Assembly (NCBI RefSeq): GCF_052055485.1
Contig: NZ_CP197171.1
Span: 1,302,001-1,366,000 of the forward strand
DNA length: 64,000 nucleotides
Origin: Amphibacillus sp052055485
Lineage (GTDB): Bacteria > Bacillota > Bacilli > Bacillales > Amphibacillaceae
Reading direction: 5' to 3'
Part shown: positions 35,808 through 45,374 of the stretch, piece after piece
Position numbering within the stretch: position 1 is the first letter of the stretch
Layout of the letters: each line of letters starts with the position of its first letter
Notes under the pieces: model-generated
Databases searched by the model: none
The model's input: the letters and a program-made list of their open reading frames with translations, nothing else
What the model was told of the DNA's origin: nothing
Translations under genes and position numbers: made by a program

Positions 35808-37003
35808 TTTAGATGGATGCTTTTCTGGAAGTGCAATTGAATATAATGAAACACTTTTTCTTTTCTATACAGGTCATAAGAACCTCGAAGAAGATTATAT
35901 AGAAACTCAATGTATGGCGTTTAGTAAAGACGGTATTGATTTCCATAAAAGTAGTGAGAATCCCGTCATTTCTGCTACTCCTCAAAATAATAGTTATCGT
36001 TTTCGTGATCCCAAAGTGTGGAGAGATAATGAGAAATTTTACATGGTTATCGGTGGTGAAAGTTTAGATGAAAGGGGACAAGTTCATCTATATAATTCCT
36101 ATAATTTAAATGACTGGAATTATCAAGGTATTCTGGTTAAATCTTTGGAAGGCGAAGGCAACATGTGGGAATGTCCAGATTTTTTTTGGCTCAATAATAC
36201 ACCTATCCTAATAACTTCCCCTAAAGGGATTAAGAGGCGAAAGAAAAGTTTTGATAGTATTTATTTAACAGGAGCTTTTGATTCTTCAAAAATGTGTTAC
36301 ACAGATTATACAATTAGAAGTTTAGACCATGGGGCAGATTTCTATGCTCCACAGACCTTTTTAGACAATAAGAATAGAAGGATCTTATTGGGATGGTTTG
36401 GTATGCCAGGAGAACAAGAAAAGGAAGCGGATGTATTTTCTCAATTAGGTGCTTTGACTTTGCCAAGAAAGCTAGAATATAAAGATAACAAATTATTTAT
36501 GAAACCAGTTGAAGAATTATCTAATCTTAGAAAACACGTTAAAAACAAATTGCAAATTACTAGGGATACAGTATTAGAAGGTACAACTCCGGAAGAGTGG
36601 ATATTTGAACCTAATACTATAAATAGTTCTTTTGCTATTTCTTTAAAGGATTCAGAAGATAATTATTTTGAAATTACTTATTCATCGAATGATAAGAGAT
36701 TGACATTGAGATTAAAAGATCAATATAAAGAAGATAAGCAAGAAATTCAATCAGAGAACATTTCAGAACTACGCTTATTTCTTGACAATGGTCTAACAGA
36801 ATTATTTGTAAACTATGGAGAATTTGTTTTTACAAATAAATGGTTATCGAAAGATAACTATAAATGCTCTATGAATGGGACATTGAGTGTTTGTAGCTAT
36901 TCATTGAAGAATCTCAAAATGCATAATCCAGTGTTTTAAATAAATAGATTATAGAAGTGTTAAAAAGGAAGTCTATGTGATTTCTTTTGAATTGCATAAT
37001 ATT

Positions 37004-37072
37004 GACGTTAGTGAATGAAGATCATGCTTTCTTTAAATGAGAAAGTTAAGAGGATTTACTAACGTCTTTTTT
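37004..37072 (+). terminator. Terminator after the GH32 gene
   Basis: GACGTTAGT (37004-37012) pairs with ACTAACGTC (37058-37066), followed by TTTTTT. The 45-nt loop contains a smaller stem (CTTTCT/AGAAAG). It ends the PTS/fructosidase transcript. Confidence 0.75.
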
Positions 37073-37099
37073 ATAGTAGAATTCAAGATTTAAAAACTG

Positions 37100-37134
37100 C
37101 TCTTAATCAACCATATCATATGATTGATTAAGAG
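37100..37134 (-). terminator. Terminator of the multiple-sugar ABC operon
   Basis: CTCTTAATCAA (37100-37110) and TTGATTAAGAG (37124-37134) form an 11-bp perfect stem. On the minus strand it is followed by CAGTTTTTAAA. It lies 30 bp past the permease stop at 37164. Confidence 0.8.
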
Positions 37135-37163
37135 CGGTTAATTGATCTCTTTGATGCCTTAGC

Positions 37164-38327
37164 CTATGGCATTCTTTTCTTATTTAAAATATCAAAGGCG
37201 ACTGCGCCAAGAAGGACAAGGCCTTTAATGGCTTGTTGCCAGTCAATACCGACACCGAGAAGTGACATTCCGTTATTTAATACACCCATAATTAGTGCTC
37301 CAATAACTGCTCCGACAACGGTACCAATCCCACCAGTTAGTGAGGCTCCACCGATAACAGCTGCTGCGATTGCATCTAATTCAAATAAGTTACCAGCTTG
37401 TGGTGTTGCTGCATTTAAGCGACCGGCAAAAACCAGACCAGCTAGAGCAGAGAGTATCCCCATATTCACGTAAACTAGAAATTTAACTTTTCTTGCTTTC
37501 ACACCGGATAATAAAGACGCTTTTTCATTACCACCAACAGCATAGATATGTCTACCGCCAATTGTCTTGTTCATATAGAATGTGTAGCCTGCGATCAAGG
37601 CGAGTAGAACAAGTAAGATATAAGGAATTCCCGCATAAACAGCTAATCTATAGGTGAAAATTCCAATAATAATGGCAACGATCACTACTTTTATCAAGAA
37701 CAAAGGGTATGAAGATGGTTTTTGATTATACTTTTTCAGGTCATTTCTTAGTTTGAATTGCATCACGATATATAATCCACATGCAATAGCTCCCAAAATC
37801 AAAGTTAATAAGTGGAGAGAAGCTCCTCCAAACCAGTCATTGATAAAGTTTGAACTTATCATTCTAAATCCACTCGGGAAAGGGGCTAATGTTCGACCGC
37901 CAAGTACAACCATAGTTAATCCTCTAAATAATAACATCCCTGCAAGTGTTACGATAAAGGCCGGTACCTTGACAAAGGCAACCCAAAATCCTTGCCAAGC
38001 GCCAATTAAAGCACCGATTAAGAGAGAAAGGGCAATAGCTATTATAACGGGCATATCCATTTTGATCATAAACGTTGCAGCAATTGCTCCGATAAATGCA
38101 GCAACGGAACCAACAGAAAGGTCAATTTCACCCGTTATAATGATTAATACCATTCCAATAGCCAAGATAATAATATAACTATTTTGCATAATGAGATTGG
38201 TTATATTTAACGGGGTTAATAAAATACCGCCTGTTAAGATTTGAAAAATGAGCACAATCCCAATCAATGCAATGATCATGCCAAATTTTCTTATGTTTTG
38301 TCTAATTAACTGCTTGATTTCATTCAA
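37164..38327 (-). CDS. mmsB: Multiple monosaccharide ABC transporter permease
   Basis: A 387-residue permease of the XylH/GguB/MmsB type, with ten or so membrane helices and the long cytoplasmic or linker stretch between residues 190 and 260 that sets MmsB/XylH apart from the shorter RbsC. Conserved parts are 'ITGEIDLSVGSVAAFIGA', 'VKVPAFIVTLAGMLLFRG' and 'AVGGNEKASLLSGVKARKV'. It transports sugars such as xylose, glucose, galactose or arabinose with the two genes upstream. It overlaps the ATPase gene by 4 bp. Confidence 0.9.
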   Translation of the reverse strand: MNEIKQLIRQNIRKFGMIIALIGIVLIFQILTGGILLTPLNITNLIMQNSYIIILAIGMVLIIITGEIDLSVGSVAAFIGAIAATFMIKMDMPVIIAIALSLLIGALIGAWQGFWVAFVKVPAFIVTLAGMLLFRGLTMVVLGGRTLAPFPSGFRMISSNFINDWFGGASLHLLTLILGAIACGLYIVMQFKLRNDLKKYNQKPSSYPLFLIKVVIVAIIIGIFTYRLAVYAGIPYILLVLLALIAGYTFYMNKTIGGRHIYAVGGNEKASLLSGVKARKVKFLVYVNMGILSALAGLVFAGRLNAATPQAGNLFELDAIAAAVIGGASLTGGIGTVVGAVIGALIMGVLNNGMSLLGVGIDWQQAIKGLVLLGAVAFDILNKKRMP

Positions 38328-39865
38328 CTTATGTCACTCCTGTCATCATTTGTCATATATGTCATGAGTTCCTCTTGGTTAGTCTCGGAGCTGGCAAACT
38401 CTCCTGTTAACCGTCCATTAGATAATGTGTAGATTCGGTCACATGTACCTAGAAGTTCTGGTAACTCAGATGAGATGACAATAATTGATTTTCCGCTTTC
38501 TGCCAACCTGTTGATTAGTTTGTAAATTTCATTCTTAGCTCCGACATCAATTCCACGAGTGGGTTCATCTAGAATTAGAATATCTGGATCGCTATATAAC
38601 CATTTGCCTAAAACGACTTTTTGTTGATTTCCTCCACTTAGATTAATTACATTTTGATCAATGTGACTTGCTTTTATATTCAATTTATCTTTTAAGTCTT
38701 CAACAACTTTAGTTTCTTTATATTCATCAATGGTTATCTTTTTTAGCAGCTTAACTAGACTTGCTAGTGTGATATTCTGTTTTACACTATCCTCTAAGAT
38801 AAGTCCATACTCCTTGCGATCCTCTGATACGTATGCTATCCCATGTTTGATTGCGTCAGGTACATTTTGGATCACTATTTCTTCACCATTCTTTTTAAGG
38901 GTTCCGGAGATAAATTTTCCATACATTCGTCCAAAGACACTCATCATTAATTCCGTTCTACCAGCTCCCATTAAACCAGCAATACCAACAATTTCGCCTC
39001 GATGAACTTGAATATTTACTTTATTTGAAATTAATCGATCGGGGATTTGAGGATGCGCAACAGTCCAATCTTTAATCTCTAACATGGTTTCACCAATATC
39101 AATTTTTCGTTCTGGATAAAGATTAGCTAAACTTCTACCTACCATTCCTTTAATGATTCTTTCTTCTGTTATATCTTCTTGCTCTGCTGATAATGTTTCA
39201 ATTGTTTTTCCATCACGTAATACTGTTACATAATCAGCAACTTTTAAGACTTCTTTCAATTTATGTGAAATCAGTATGGAGGTTAGACCTTGTTTTTTAA
39301 ATTCAATCAATAGATTTAATAAATTCTCACTTTCTGTTACATTTAAAGCTGCTGTGGGCTCGTCTAGAATTAATAGTTTTACCTTTTTTGATAGAGCTTT
39401 TGCGATTTCGACCAATTGTTGCTGTCCAACACCAATATGGCTAATCAGATCACTGCTTTTTGCTTTTAAGCCCACTTGTGCAATAAGTCTATCGGTCTCG
39501 GTTGTTGTTTTTCTCCAATCGATAATTCCTTTAGTGGCTTGTTCATTTCCCAAATAGACGTTTTCAGCAACAGATAGCTCTGGGATGAGTGCGAGTTCTT
39601 GGTGAATTATGACAATTCCCTTCGCTTCACTTTCATTGATATCTTTAAATTCACATAACTGTTCTTCAAAATGAATGCTTCCTTGATAGGAACCGAAGGG
39701 ATGAACGCCGCTTAGTACTTTCATTAAAGTTGATTTGCCAGCACCATTTTCGCCAACTAAAGCATGAATGGCACCTTTTTTAACCTTTAGATTAACATCT
39801 TCCAAAGCTTTGACACCTGGGAATTCCTTTGTGATGTTCTCCATTTTTAATATAATATTGTCCAA
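38324..39865 (-). CDS. mmsA: Multiple monosaccharide ABC transporter ATP-binding protein
   Basis: A 513-residue protein with two fused ATPase domains, as is usual for CUT2 sugar transporters. Domain 1 has Walker A 'GENGAGKSTLMKVLSG', signature 'IGVGQQQLVEIAKAL' and Walker B 'LLILDEPTAALN'. Domain 2 has a degenerate Walker A 'GLMGAGRTELMMSVFG', 'LSGGNQQKVVLGKWL' and 'ILILDEPTRGID'. The TTG at 39865 (MDNIILKMENITK) is 8 bp behind AAAGAGG and is preferred; a GTG at 39874 lies in the ribosome site itself. Confidence 0.92.
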   Translation of the reverse strand: MDNIILKMENITKEFPGVKALEDVNLKVKKGAIHALVGENGAGKSTLMKVLSGVHPFGSYQGSIHFEEQLCEFKDINESEAKGIVIIHQELALIPELSVAENVYLGNEQATKGIIDWRKTTTETDRLIAQVGLKAKSSDLISHIGVGQQQLVEIAKALSKKVKLLILDEPTAALNVTESENLLNLLIEFKKQGLTSILISHKLKEVLKVADYVTVLRDGKTIETLSAEQEDITEERIIKGMVGRSLANLYPERKIDIGETMLEIKDWTVAHPQIPDRLISNKVNIQVHRGEIVGIAGLMGAGRTELMMSVFGRMYGKFISGTLKKNGEEIVIQNVPDAIKHGIAYVSEDRKEYGLILEDSVKQNITLASLVKLLKKITIDEYKETKVVEDLKDKLNIKASHIDQNVINLSGGNQQKVVLGKWLYSDPDILILDEPTRGIDVGAKNEIYKLINRLAESGKSIIVISSELPELLGTCDRIYTLSNGRLTGEFASSETNQEELMTYMTNDDRSDIS

Positions 39866-39931
39866 AAGAAACACCTCTTTTTAGTGGGAGGTAAATCATT
39901 ATGATTTACCTCCCCTTTAAATAACCATTAA

Positions 39932-41020
39932 CTAGATTTCATCCTCATCATAGTAACCTGAATCAATTAAGACTTCTTCGTAGTTATCAATATCAATAGA
40001 TACGGGTTCTATCAAATAAGATGGTACTACTCTCACATTATTATCATATGTTTCTGTATCATTGACGTTAGGTTCTGTATCTGCAATTATTGCTTTTGTC
40101 ATTTCTACTGCTTGTTCAGCTAGTAAACGAGTATCTTTAAAAATAGTTTGCGTTTGTTCACCATCAACAATTGAACGAATAGATGGTCGCTCAGCGTCCT
40201 GACCAGTTATTAATGGAAGAGGACGATCCTCAGTACCATATCCAACTGCTTTTAAAGAGGAAACAACCCCTATACTAATTCCATCAAATGGTGAGTAGAC
40301 GACATCAATATCTTCATCTGAATAGTGCGCACTTAGCAAGTTATCCATCCGCTCTTGTGCTTCCGATCCACTCCAACGTAAAGTTGCTCCTTGACTAAAT
40401 TCAGTTTGCCCACTTCTGACAATTAATTGCTCGTCATCTATATAAGGCTGAAGAATAGACATAGCGCCATCCCAGAAGAAATATGCATTATTGTCATCAG
40501 GAGATCCGCCAAATAATTCAATATTAAAAGGACCTTCACCTTCTGCTAAACCTAACTTCTCTTCAATATATTCTCCCTGTAGCACACCAACTTGGAAATT
40601 ATCGAATGTTACGTAATAACTAACGTGTTCATGATTCATTATTAAACGATCATAAGCAATTACAGGTATATCTAAGTTTTGTGCTTGATCCAGTACATCT
40701 GTTAGTGCTTCACCGTCAATTGATGCGATGACTAGTATGTCCACGCCTTGAGTAATCATATTTTCAATTTGTGATAATTGATTTTCAACAACGTCTTCAG
40801 CGTATTGCAAGTTAGTCTCATAGCCTAAGTCTTCAAACATTTCCACCATATTGTTACCATCATCTACCCATCTCTCTGATGATTGAGTTGGCATAGCAAT
40901 TCCTACTGTCGGCGTTTCACCAGTTGTCTCGTCGTCAGATCCTTGACCGCCACTTTCTTCAGCATTACATCCTGCCATAAATACAAGTACTAAGATTAAT
41001 AGAATTAAATATTTTTTCAT
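39932..41020 (-). CDS. chvE: Multiple monosaccharide-binding lipoprotein
   Basis: A 362-residue CUT2 sugar-binding lipoprotein. The signal peptide has the lipobox 'LVFMAGC' with Cys at about residue 18, then an acidic linker. The mature protein follows the ChvE pattern: 'PTVGIAMPTQSSERWVDDG', 'QVGVLQGEYIEEKLGL', 'NIELFGGSPDDNNAYFFWDG', 'LITGQDAERPSIRSIVDGEQ'. It is the first gene of the operon, with AAGGAGAGAATAAGT before its start and a cre site about 145 bp upstream. Confidence 0.92.
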   Translation of the reverse strand: MKKYLILLILVLVFMAGCNAEESGGQGSDDETTGETPTVGIAMPTQSSERWVDDGNNMVEMFEDLGYETNLQYAEDVVENQLSQIENMITQGVDILVIASIDGEALTDVLDQAQNLDIPVIAYDRLIMNHEHVSYYVTFDNFQVGVLQGEYIEEKLGLAEGEGPFNIELFGGSPDDNNAYFFWDGAMSILQPYIDDEQLIVRSGQTEFSQGATLRWSGSEAQERMDNLLSAHYSDEDIDVVYSPFDGISIGVVSSLKAVGYGTEDRPLPLITGQDAERPSIRSIVDGEQTQTIFKDTRLLAEQAVEMTKAIIADTEPNVNDTETYDNNVRVVPSYLIEPVSIDIDNYEEVLIDSGYYDEDEI

Positions 41021-41163
41021 ACTTATTCTCTCCTTGTTTTTCAGGTATTGTAAAAAAATCTAACGTTAAAAACTCGCAAGTCTATTCATACAAATCTATT
41101 TAATAGAAAAAATTAACCTCCTTTCTACCTAATTAACCTACATAGTATAAAATAATAGGACTT

Positions 41164-41179
41164 TTGTAATCGCTTGCAA
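41164..41179 (-). promoter_or_regulatory. cre site (CcpA) upstream of the sugar ABC operon
   Basis: TTGTAATCGCTTGCAA fits the consensus WTGNAANCGNWNNCW at every fixed position. Its place 145 bp upstream of the chvE-like start indicates glucose repression of the transporter through CcpA/HPr-Ser-P. Confidence 0.8.
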
Positions 41180-42089
41180 ATTATAAAAACAAAACTTATA
41201 TCTTGAATAATGTATTATCTACATCATCAAATTATACGTATATGTTATTTATAAACACATATTATCATCTTTTGTACGGACAATCAATATTTTTTATGAA
41301 CTTTTATTTGCAACCTGTTTTCCACATAAGAATCTTATGACTTTGTCTAGCAAAATAATAAGTGACTAGAGTCCTCTATACACATGTCCTCTAAGTGCCT
41401 CTAGTCTGTATACTGAAAGCAATAGAGAGTACCGTCGTATTGTTAATCAAGCGACAACGGGTATATTTGTCTTGTTTATCTATACGGTGGCTAAACTTGT
41501 ATTTCTTCACTCCTTCAATTCAATCGGATAATGTAAAAATTATATGAAAGCTTTTCGACTTTTTAAAGGTTAGCATTGATTATCTGTGAACATAAGGTAT
41601 TGTAGAAATGCGAGAAAGGCTCTATCACATAAGGCTTTTTAGTCCATATCCTCGTCACCAAGTGTAAAGTTTTAGAGATAAAAATAGTTCGAGTTTTTCT
41701 TGTAGAAAGAAGAATATTCTTTGCTCATTAAATTGTACGTATGTCCAGGCCGAATTATTAATAAATCCTAAATAAGATTAACACAAGTTAATTTTAGACG
41801 ATTGAAAGAGCATAGAAGAATGAGGGATTTTACTCATATAAACTGTTGAATATAAATTTCAGCTCATTTGTTGATTAATTAAAAATATTGAACACAACTA
41901 GCGGAATTTACTTATTCTTATAAAAAACGGAGTAAGAGCGGTTGAACTTAACCGGATGACTTGGAAGATGAAGTTATTAAACAGATGAGAAAAGATGATG
42001 CTGTTTCACTAGTGATATATAGTCGGGGAAGTATGCGCGACTTCAAGTCTATTCTTTAGTAATGATTTCATAATTATAAAAGACCAAAA
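41180..42089. other. Intergenic stretch, no intact gene
   Basis: About 900 bp, AT-rich. It contains an inverted repeat GACTAGAG/CTCTAGTC (about 41363-41404) and, at 41945-42058 on the plus strand, an open stretch of about 36 codons ending in a stop ('DDLEDEVIKQMRKDDAVS' within) with no start codon. This could be the tail of a lost gene. Nothing else is supported. Confidence 0.4.
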
Positions 42090-42139
42090 AATAGAGAGAA
42101 AAGAATCAGGTGCGAACATCTGATTCTTTTCTCTCTATT
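42090..42139 (-). terminator. Terminator of queT
   Basis: A 20-bp perfect stem (42090-42109 with 42120-42139, core GAGAGAAAAGAATCAG) and 10-nt loop. On the minus strand it is followed by TTTTTT. It begins within 2 bp of the queT stop. Confidence 0.9.
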
Positions 42140-42140
42140 A

Positions 42141-42653
42141 TTATTTTGTTAAGTCAATTTTCTTTTGGATTGGGTAAATAATAAGTCCACCGATAGTCAT
42201 CGATAATAGCTCACCAAGACCAATGGTTAAATAGCTTATCCAAAATGGTGCTTCAGCCAAAAAGTAAAGTTGTCCAGCGATAGTGAACATCGACAGGGCA
42301 CAGATAATTGCTGTCGTCATCATTTTTAATTTTAAGCTTTTTATTGGTTTTGTAACTGCTCGTGAAAGAATCAGAACAAGATAGGTAGAGCTTCCACCAA
42401 CGATAACATCAAGAAGCCCCATTGGTGAAATGAAGAAGTTGATGATAACGACACCTAATGTGACGGCAATGACATAACGTTTGTGAAAGAGTGCTAAATA
42501 GTTAAACATTTCGGATAGTCTAAGCTGAATGGCTCCGAAACTAATAACGGATAAGACGAGGGTCACTGCAATATACAGTCCTGCAACCAGACCTATTTTT
42601 GTTAGATTCAGGACAGAAGTGCGTGAGGATTCCTGGTACGTATGGGTATTCAT
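42141..42653 (-). CDS. queT: QueT-family queuosine-precursor transporter
   Basis: A 170-residue ECF-type S-component of the QueT (COG4708) family with about five or six membrane helices. Typical segments are 'GLVAGLYIAVTLVLSVISFG', 'IQLRLSEMFNYLALFHKRY' and 'SPMGLLDVIVGGSSTYLVL'. It imports a queuosine precursor (preQ0/preQ1) with the shared ECF energising module encoded elsewhere. The leader RNA at 42661-42746 has the build of a preQ1-II riboswitch, which strongly supports this job. Confidence 0.92.
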   Translation of the reverse strand: MNTHTYQESSRTSVLNLTKIGLVAGLYIAVTLVLSVISFGAIQLRLSEMFNYLALFHKRYVIAVTLGVVIINFFISPMGLLDVIVGGSSTYLVLILSRAVTKPIKSLKLKMMTTAIICALSMFTIAGQLYFLAEAPFWISYLTIGLGELLSMTIGGLIIYPIQKKIDLTK

Positions 42654-42660
42654 TTTGATT

Positions 42661-42746
42661 TCTCCTTTGTAAAATAGCCTATCGCTACCTTAGTCATAAC
42701 TATGGCCAAAGGATGAGAGCATATTGCCCTAGCTAAGTGCCATAGT
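42661..42746 (-). promoter_or_regulatory. preQ1-II (COG4708-type) riboswitch candidate
   Basis: Reading the minus strand: ACTATGGC (42746-42739) pairs with GCCATAGT (42706-42699), a perfect 8-bp stem. Inside its loop are the ACTTAGC segment typical of the class, a small AGGGC/GCTCT hairpin, and CCTTTG (42712-42707). The last can pair with CAAAGG of the ribosome site (42669-42664) to form an H-type pseudoknot that hides it. Between stem and ribosome site a second hairpin TAGC/GCTA corresponds to the extra stem of preQ1-II RNAs. The gene behind it is queT, the usual partner. Ligand binding would shut off translation. Confidence 0.75.
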
Positions 42747-42802
42747 GTAAGCAAAAAAACTTACTTGGGTAGTATAACAGAAGTTGAGAAAAAAGAACAG
42801 GG

Positions 42803-43558
42803 CTATTTCATTGTCCAGCCGCCATCGATTGGAATGACTGCACCATGTATATAGTCAGCGGTATCGCTCGCAATAAATAACGTGAGATTTGCTACTTCTT
42901 CTGGTGTTGCCCATCTTCCCGCAGGAGTTTCTTCAGCAACCCATTTAGCCATTTCCCCATTACCTGCAAAATCAGCTTGATTCATCGGTGTTTTAATTGC
43001 ACCAGGAGCCAGTGCATTTGCCCGAATCCCTTCACGAGCATAATCATAATCAAGTTGCTTCGTATAGCCAATAATGGCATGCTTTGAAGCAGTATAGGCT
43101 GCTCCACCCCCACCTGCAACAAGCCCAGCAATGGAAGCCATGTTAACAATACAACCCTTTTTTTGCTTTAGCATATAAGGAAGGACGGTGTTAGTCACAT
43201 GATAAGTCCCTTTTAAATTCGTATTGATCACTCGATCCCATAAGGGTTCGTCCGTCTCTAGCGTTTTCGCAAAATCATCTAGAATACCAGCTGTGTTAAT
43301 CAAGGTGTCAATCGATCCGTATAGCTCAATTGCTTGTTTGACTGCTGCTTCAACGTCCTTTTTGTTAGAGATATTTCCGAGCTGATAATTGAATTGATCA
43401 GTAAAAGCTCTTTTTAATTCAGAGAGCCCTTTCCCATTAAGATCAATGGCAAAAACATAAGCCCCTTGTGTTAAAAAGGCTTCAGCTTGTGCATAGCCAA
43501 TCCCAGAATTTGCTCCTGTGATAAAAATAACTTTTGTTTTAAATTCATTAAATAGCAT
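42803..43558 (-). CDS. SDR-family oxidoreductase (FabG-like)
   Basis: A 251-residue classical short-chain dehydrogenase. The NAD(P)-binding motif 'FITGANSGIGYAQAEAF' is near residue 10, the catalytic Ser in 'IVNMASIAGLVAGGG', and the catalytic Tyr-Lys in 'AAYTASKHAIIGYTKQL'. The Asp at the end of strand 2 ('VFAIDLNGKGL') favours NAD. The substrate is unknown. The ATG at 43558 is preferred, 7 bp behind GAGGTG; a GTG at 43567 overlaps that site. A DUF2829 gene is 50 bp upstream on the same strand. Confidence 0.88.
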   Translation of the reverse strand: MLFNEFKTKVIFITGANSGIGYAQAEAFLTQGAYVFAIDLNGKGLSELKRAFTDQFNYQLGNISNKKDVEAAVKQAIELYGSIDTLINTAGILDDFAKTLETDEPLWDRVINTNLKGTYHVTNTVLPYMLKQKKGCIVNMASIAGLVAGGGGAAYTASKHAIIGYTKQLDYDYAREGIRANALAPGAIKTPMNQADFAGNGEMAKWVAEETPAGRWATPEEVANLTLFIASDTADYIHGAVIPIDGGWTMK

Positions 43559-43608
43559 CTTAATCACCTCATGATAAAAAGCCCAGGCTATATCTGGGCT
43601 AACTTCAT

Positions 43609-43830
43609 TTAATCAACAATGACCCAATCGTCTGCAAGTAAATCACAAACCGTTGGGGTAAACATAGTGTAGCCTTCACCTTCAACATTGATTAGAAAAT
43701 ATGGATTTAGTTTTTTCCCGTCGATTGTACTTTCATCAACTAATTTTACATATAGCTCGGCTCCTGGCCAACCTTCTCGAATAATTCTTTTGCCGGCCTT
43801 CAAATGAGGCAAGATTTCTTCAAATGTCAC
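43609..43830 (-). CDS. DUF2829 (Tad2-like) small protein
   Basis: A 73-residue protein matching the DUF2829 pattern: 'MTFEEILPHLKAGKRIIREG' start with the conserved Trp-Pro ('REGWPGAELYVKLV'), 'NPYFLINVEGEGYTMFTPTV' in the middle and a final 'DLLADDWVIVD'. Phage proteins of this family (Tad2) bind the cyclic-ADP-ribose-type signal of Thoeris defence and inactivate it. Here the gene is chromosomal, next to an SDR gene, without phage genes nearby. Whether this copy acts against Thoeris or binds another nucleotide is unknown. Confidence 0.8.
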   Translation of the reverse strand: MTFEEILPHLKAGKRIIREGWPGAELYVKLVDESTIDGKKLNPYFLINVEGEGYTMFTPTVCDLLADDWVIVD

Positions 43831-44264
43831 TTTGTATCATCCTTTTCTAATTGATATTGAAATTATAAAGGAATAGTTAGTAAATCGCAATCTGTGAACT
43901 AAGCCTGTTAAATGACTCAAGGTTTAACAATGCAGCTTCTGAAATCTAACTGTTCGAAACAATAGATAGTTTGAAGAACGTGTTTAGTATTAAGAAAATG
44001 GTAGTGAATGTAATGAATTGTTGCATAACCTAATGTATTATCAAATATTTACATCATGATGAATAACCGCAATAAGGGAAGCTGTGGGGCAATTGTGCTG
44101 CAAGAGTTTCCGCGTCTAAATCTTTATAGTGGAGCGAGTAATCAAAGTCTCAAATATTATCAACGAAACGATACAATCAAGTATTAAAAATGGATTAGGG
44201 TAATATACCAATAAAGAAAGCATTTATTACAATTAAGTATTTTTTTAAAAAAGGGGTCGGTGAA
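43831..44264. other. Intergenic stretch with one possible short gene
   Basis: About 430 bp. A plus-strand frame at 44056-44187 codes 43 residues ('MMNNRNKGSCGAIVLQEF' at its start, ending 'YYQRNDTIKY'), but lacks a clear ribosome site and family. It could be a remnant. The DNA at 44128-44140 (GGAGCGAGTAATC) resembles the core of the repeat family seen near 50340. No further structure is seen. Confidence 0.35.
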
Positions 44265-45361
44265 ATGGCACAACTTAATGAAGCATTAACCTTTAAACGT
44301 GGATTAACCATAAAAAATAGAATAGTTAGGGCCCCAATGACAACGATGATGAGTTTTTATGACGGTGTTGTGGCAACCGATGAACGAGCCTATTATGCAC
44401 TTCGCTCTGGTGAAGTAGGAGCAGTGATTACAGGGGCAGCTAATGTTCAAGAAGATGGCAAAGGCTGGGAAGGGGAGTTAGGTGTTTACCATGATCGATT
44501 TATTCCTAGCTTGTCCAAATTAGCAACCTCCATTAAACAAAAGGGAACCAAGGCTATTTTGTAAATCTTTCACGCAGGCAGAATGACAAATTCTAAAGTT
44601 CTTCGTGGTGTCCAGCCTGTTTCAGCAAGTGGCATTCAAGCCGAACGTCCAGATGCAGAAGTTCCAAGAGAATTAACAGGAGATGAAATTCTAGGATTGA
44701 TTAAAAGCTACAAACAGGCAACAGAACGTGCAATTAAGGCAGGCTTTGATGGTGTTGAAATACATGGAGCGAATACTTATTTAATTCAACAGTTTTTCTC
44801 TCCCCACTCCAATCGTCGAAATGATGAATGGGGTGGGAGCCCTGAAAAACGTTTTAAATTTATCAATGAAGTGGTTGATGCTGTGACGGGGCTGAGGTTG
44901 AGAACTTTATTGTTGGTTATCGTTTTTCTCCAGAAGAGTTTGAAACACTAGGTATTCGTTTATCAGATACTTTATATTTGATTGGCCAACTAGCTAACAA
45001 GCAGCTTGATTACTTGCATATTTCTTTTAATGATTATAAGCGTGTTTCCATTAGTGAGGAGTATCAAGATAAGCCGATCATCGATTACCTTTTTAAAAAA
45101 ATAAATGGTCGTGTGCCGTTTATTGGGGTTGGTGATATTCGAACCCAAGAAGAGGCTGATCATGTTCTCGTAAATGCAGACCTAGTTGCGCTTGGCCGTG
45201 CTCTATTAATTGATCCACATTGGGCAGCGAAAATTCTGAATGATCGAGAGGATTTAGTCCGTAAAGAGTTATCAGAATATGAACGAGAAGAATTAATTAT
45301 TGAAAATGGTGTTTGGGCTTTTTTAGAAGGCATGATGCCAGAACGATTAATTAAAGAATAG
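44265..45361 (+). pseudogene. Old-yellow-enzyme NADH:flavin oxidoreductase, nonsense plus frameshift
   Basis: The gene begins normally at 44265 ('LTIKNRIVRAPMTTMM', FMN site). A TAA at 44562-44564 replaces what should be Gln (CAA) in 'KAIL-stop-IFHAGRMTN', since the same frame continues with family sequence ('GFDGVEIHGANTYLIQQFFS', 'NRRNDEWGGSPEKRFKF'). Near 44893-44896 the frame shifts (one extra or two missing bases), after which 'ENFIVGYRFSPEEFETLG' and the C-terminal FMN-phosphate part 'FIGVGDIRTQEEADHVL' are in another frame to the stop at 45361. Two independent lesions mean a true pseudogene rather than a read error. Confidence 0.9.
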
Positions 45362-45374
45362 TCTTGATTATAAT

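Larger units (their letters stand above)
34142..36939 (+). pseudogene. GH32 fructosidase (levanase/sucrose hydrolase type) split by an IS256-type element
   Basis: The glycoside hydrolase family 32 gene is cut after 268 bp by the element at 34410-35807. Joining 34142-34409 to 35816-36939 (one target copy removed) restores a single frame of 463 residues. The nucleophile Asp is in 'WSNDPNGLIFF', the transition-state Asp in 'YRFRDPKVWR' and the acid/base Glu in 'MWECPDFFW'. All three survive, two of them on the distal fragment. The restored joint reads 'KTYDLDGCFSGSAIEYNETL', which matches the family. It would split fructosyl bonds of sucrose-like or fructan substrates (intracellular, no signal peptide). 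In its present form it is inactive. Confidence 0.9.
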
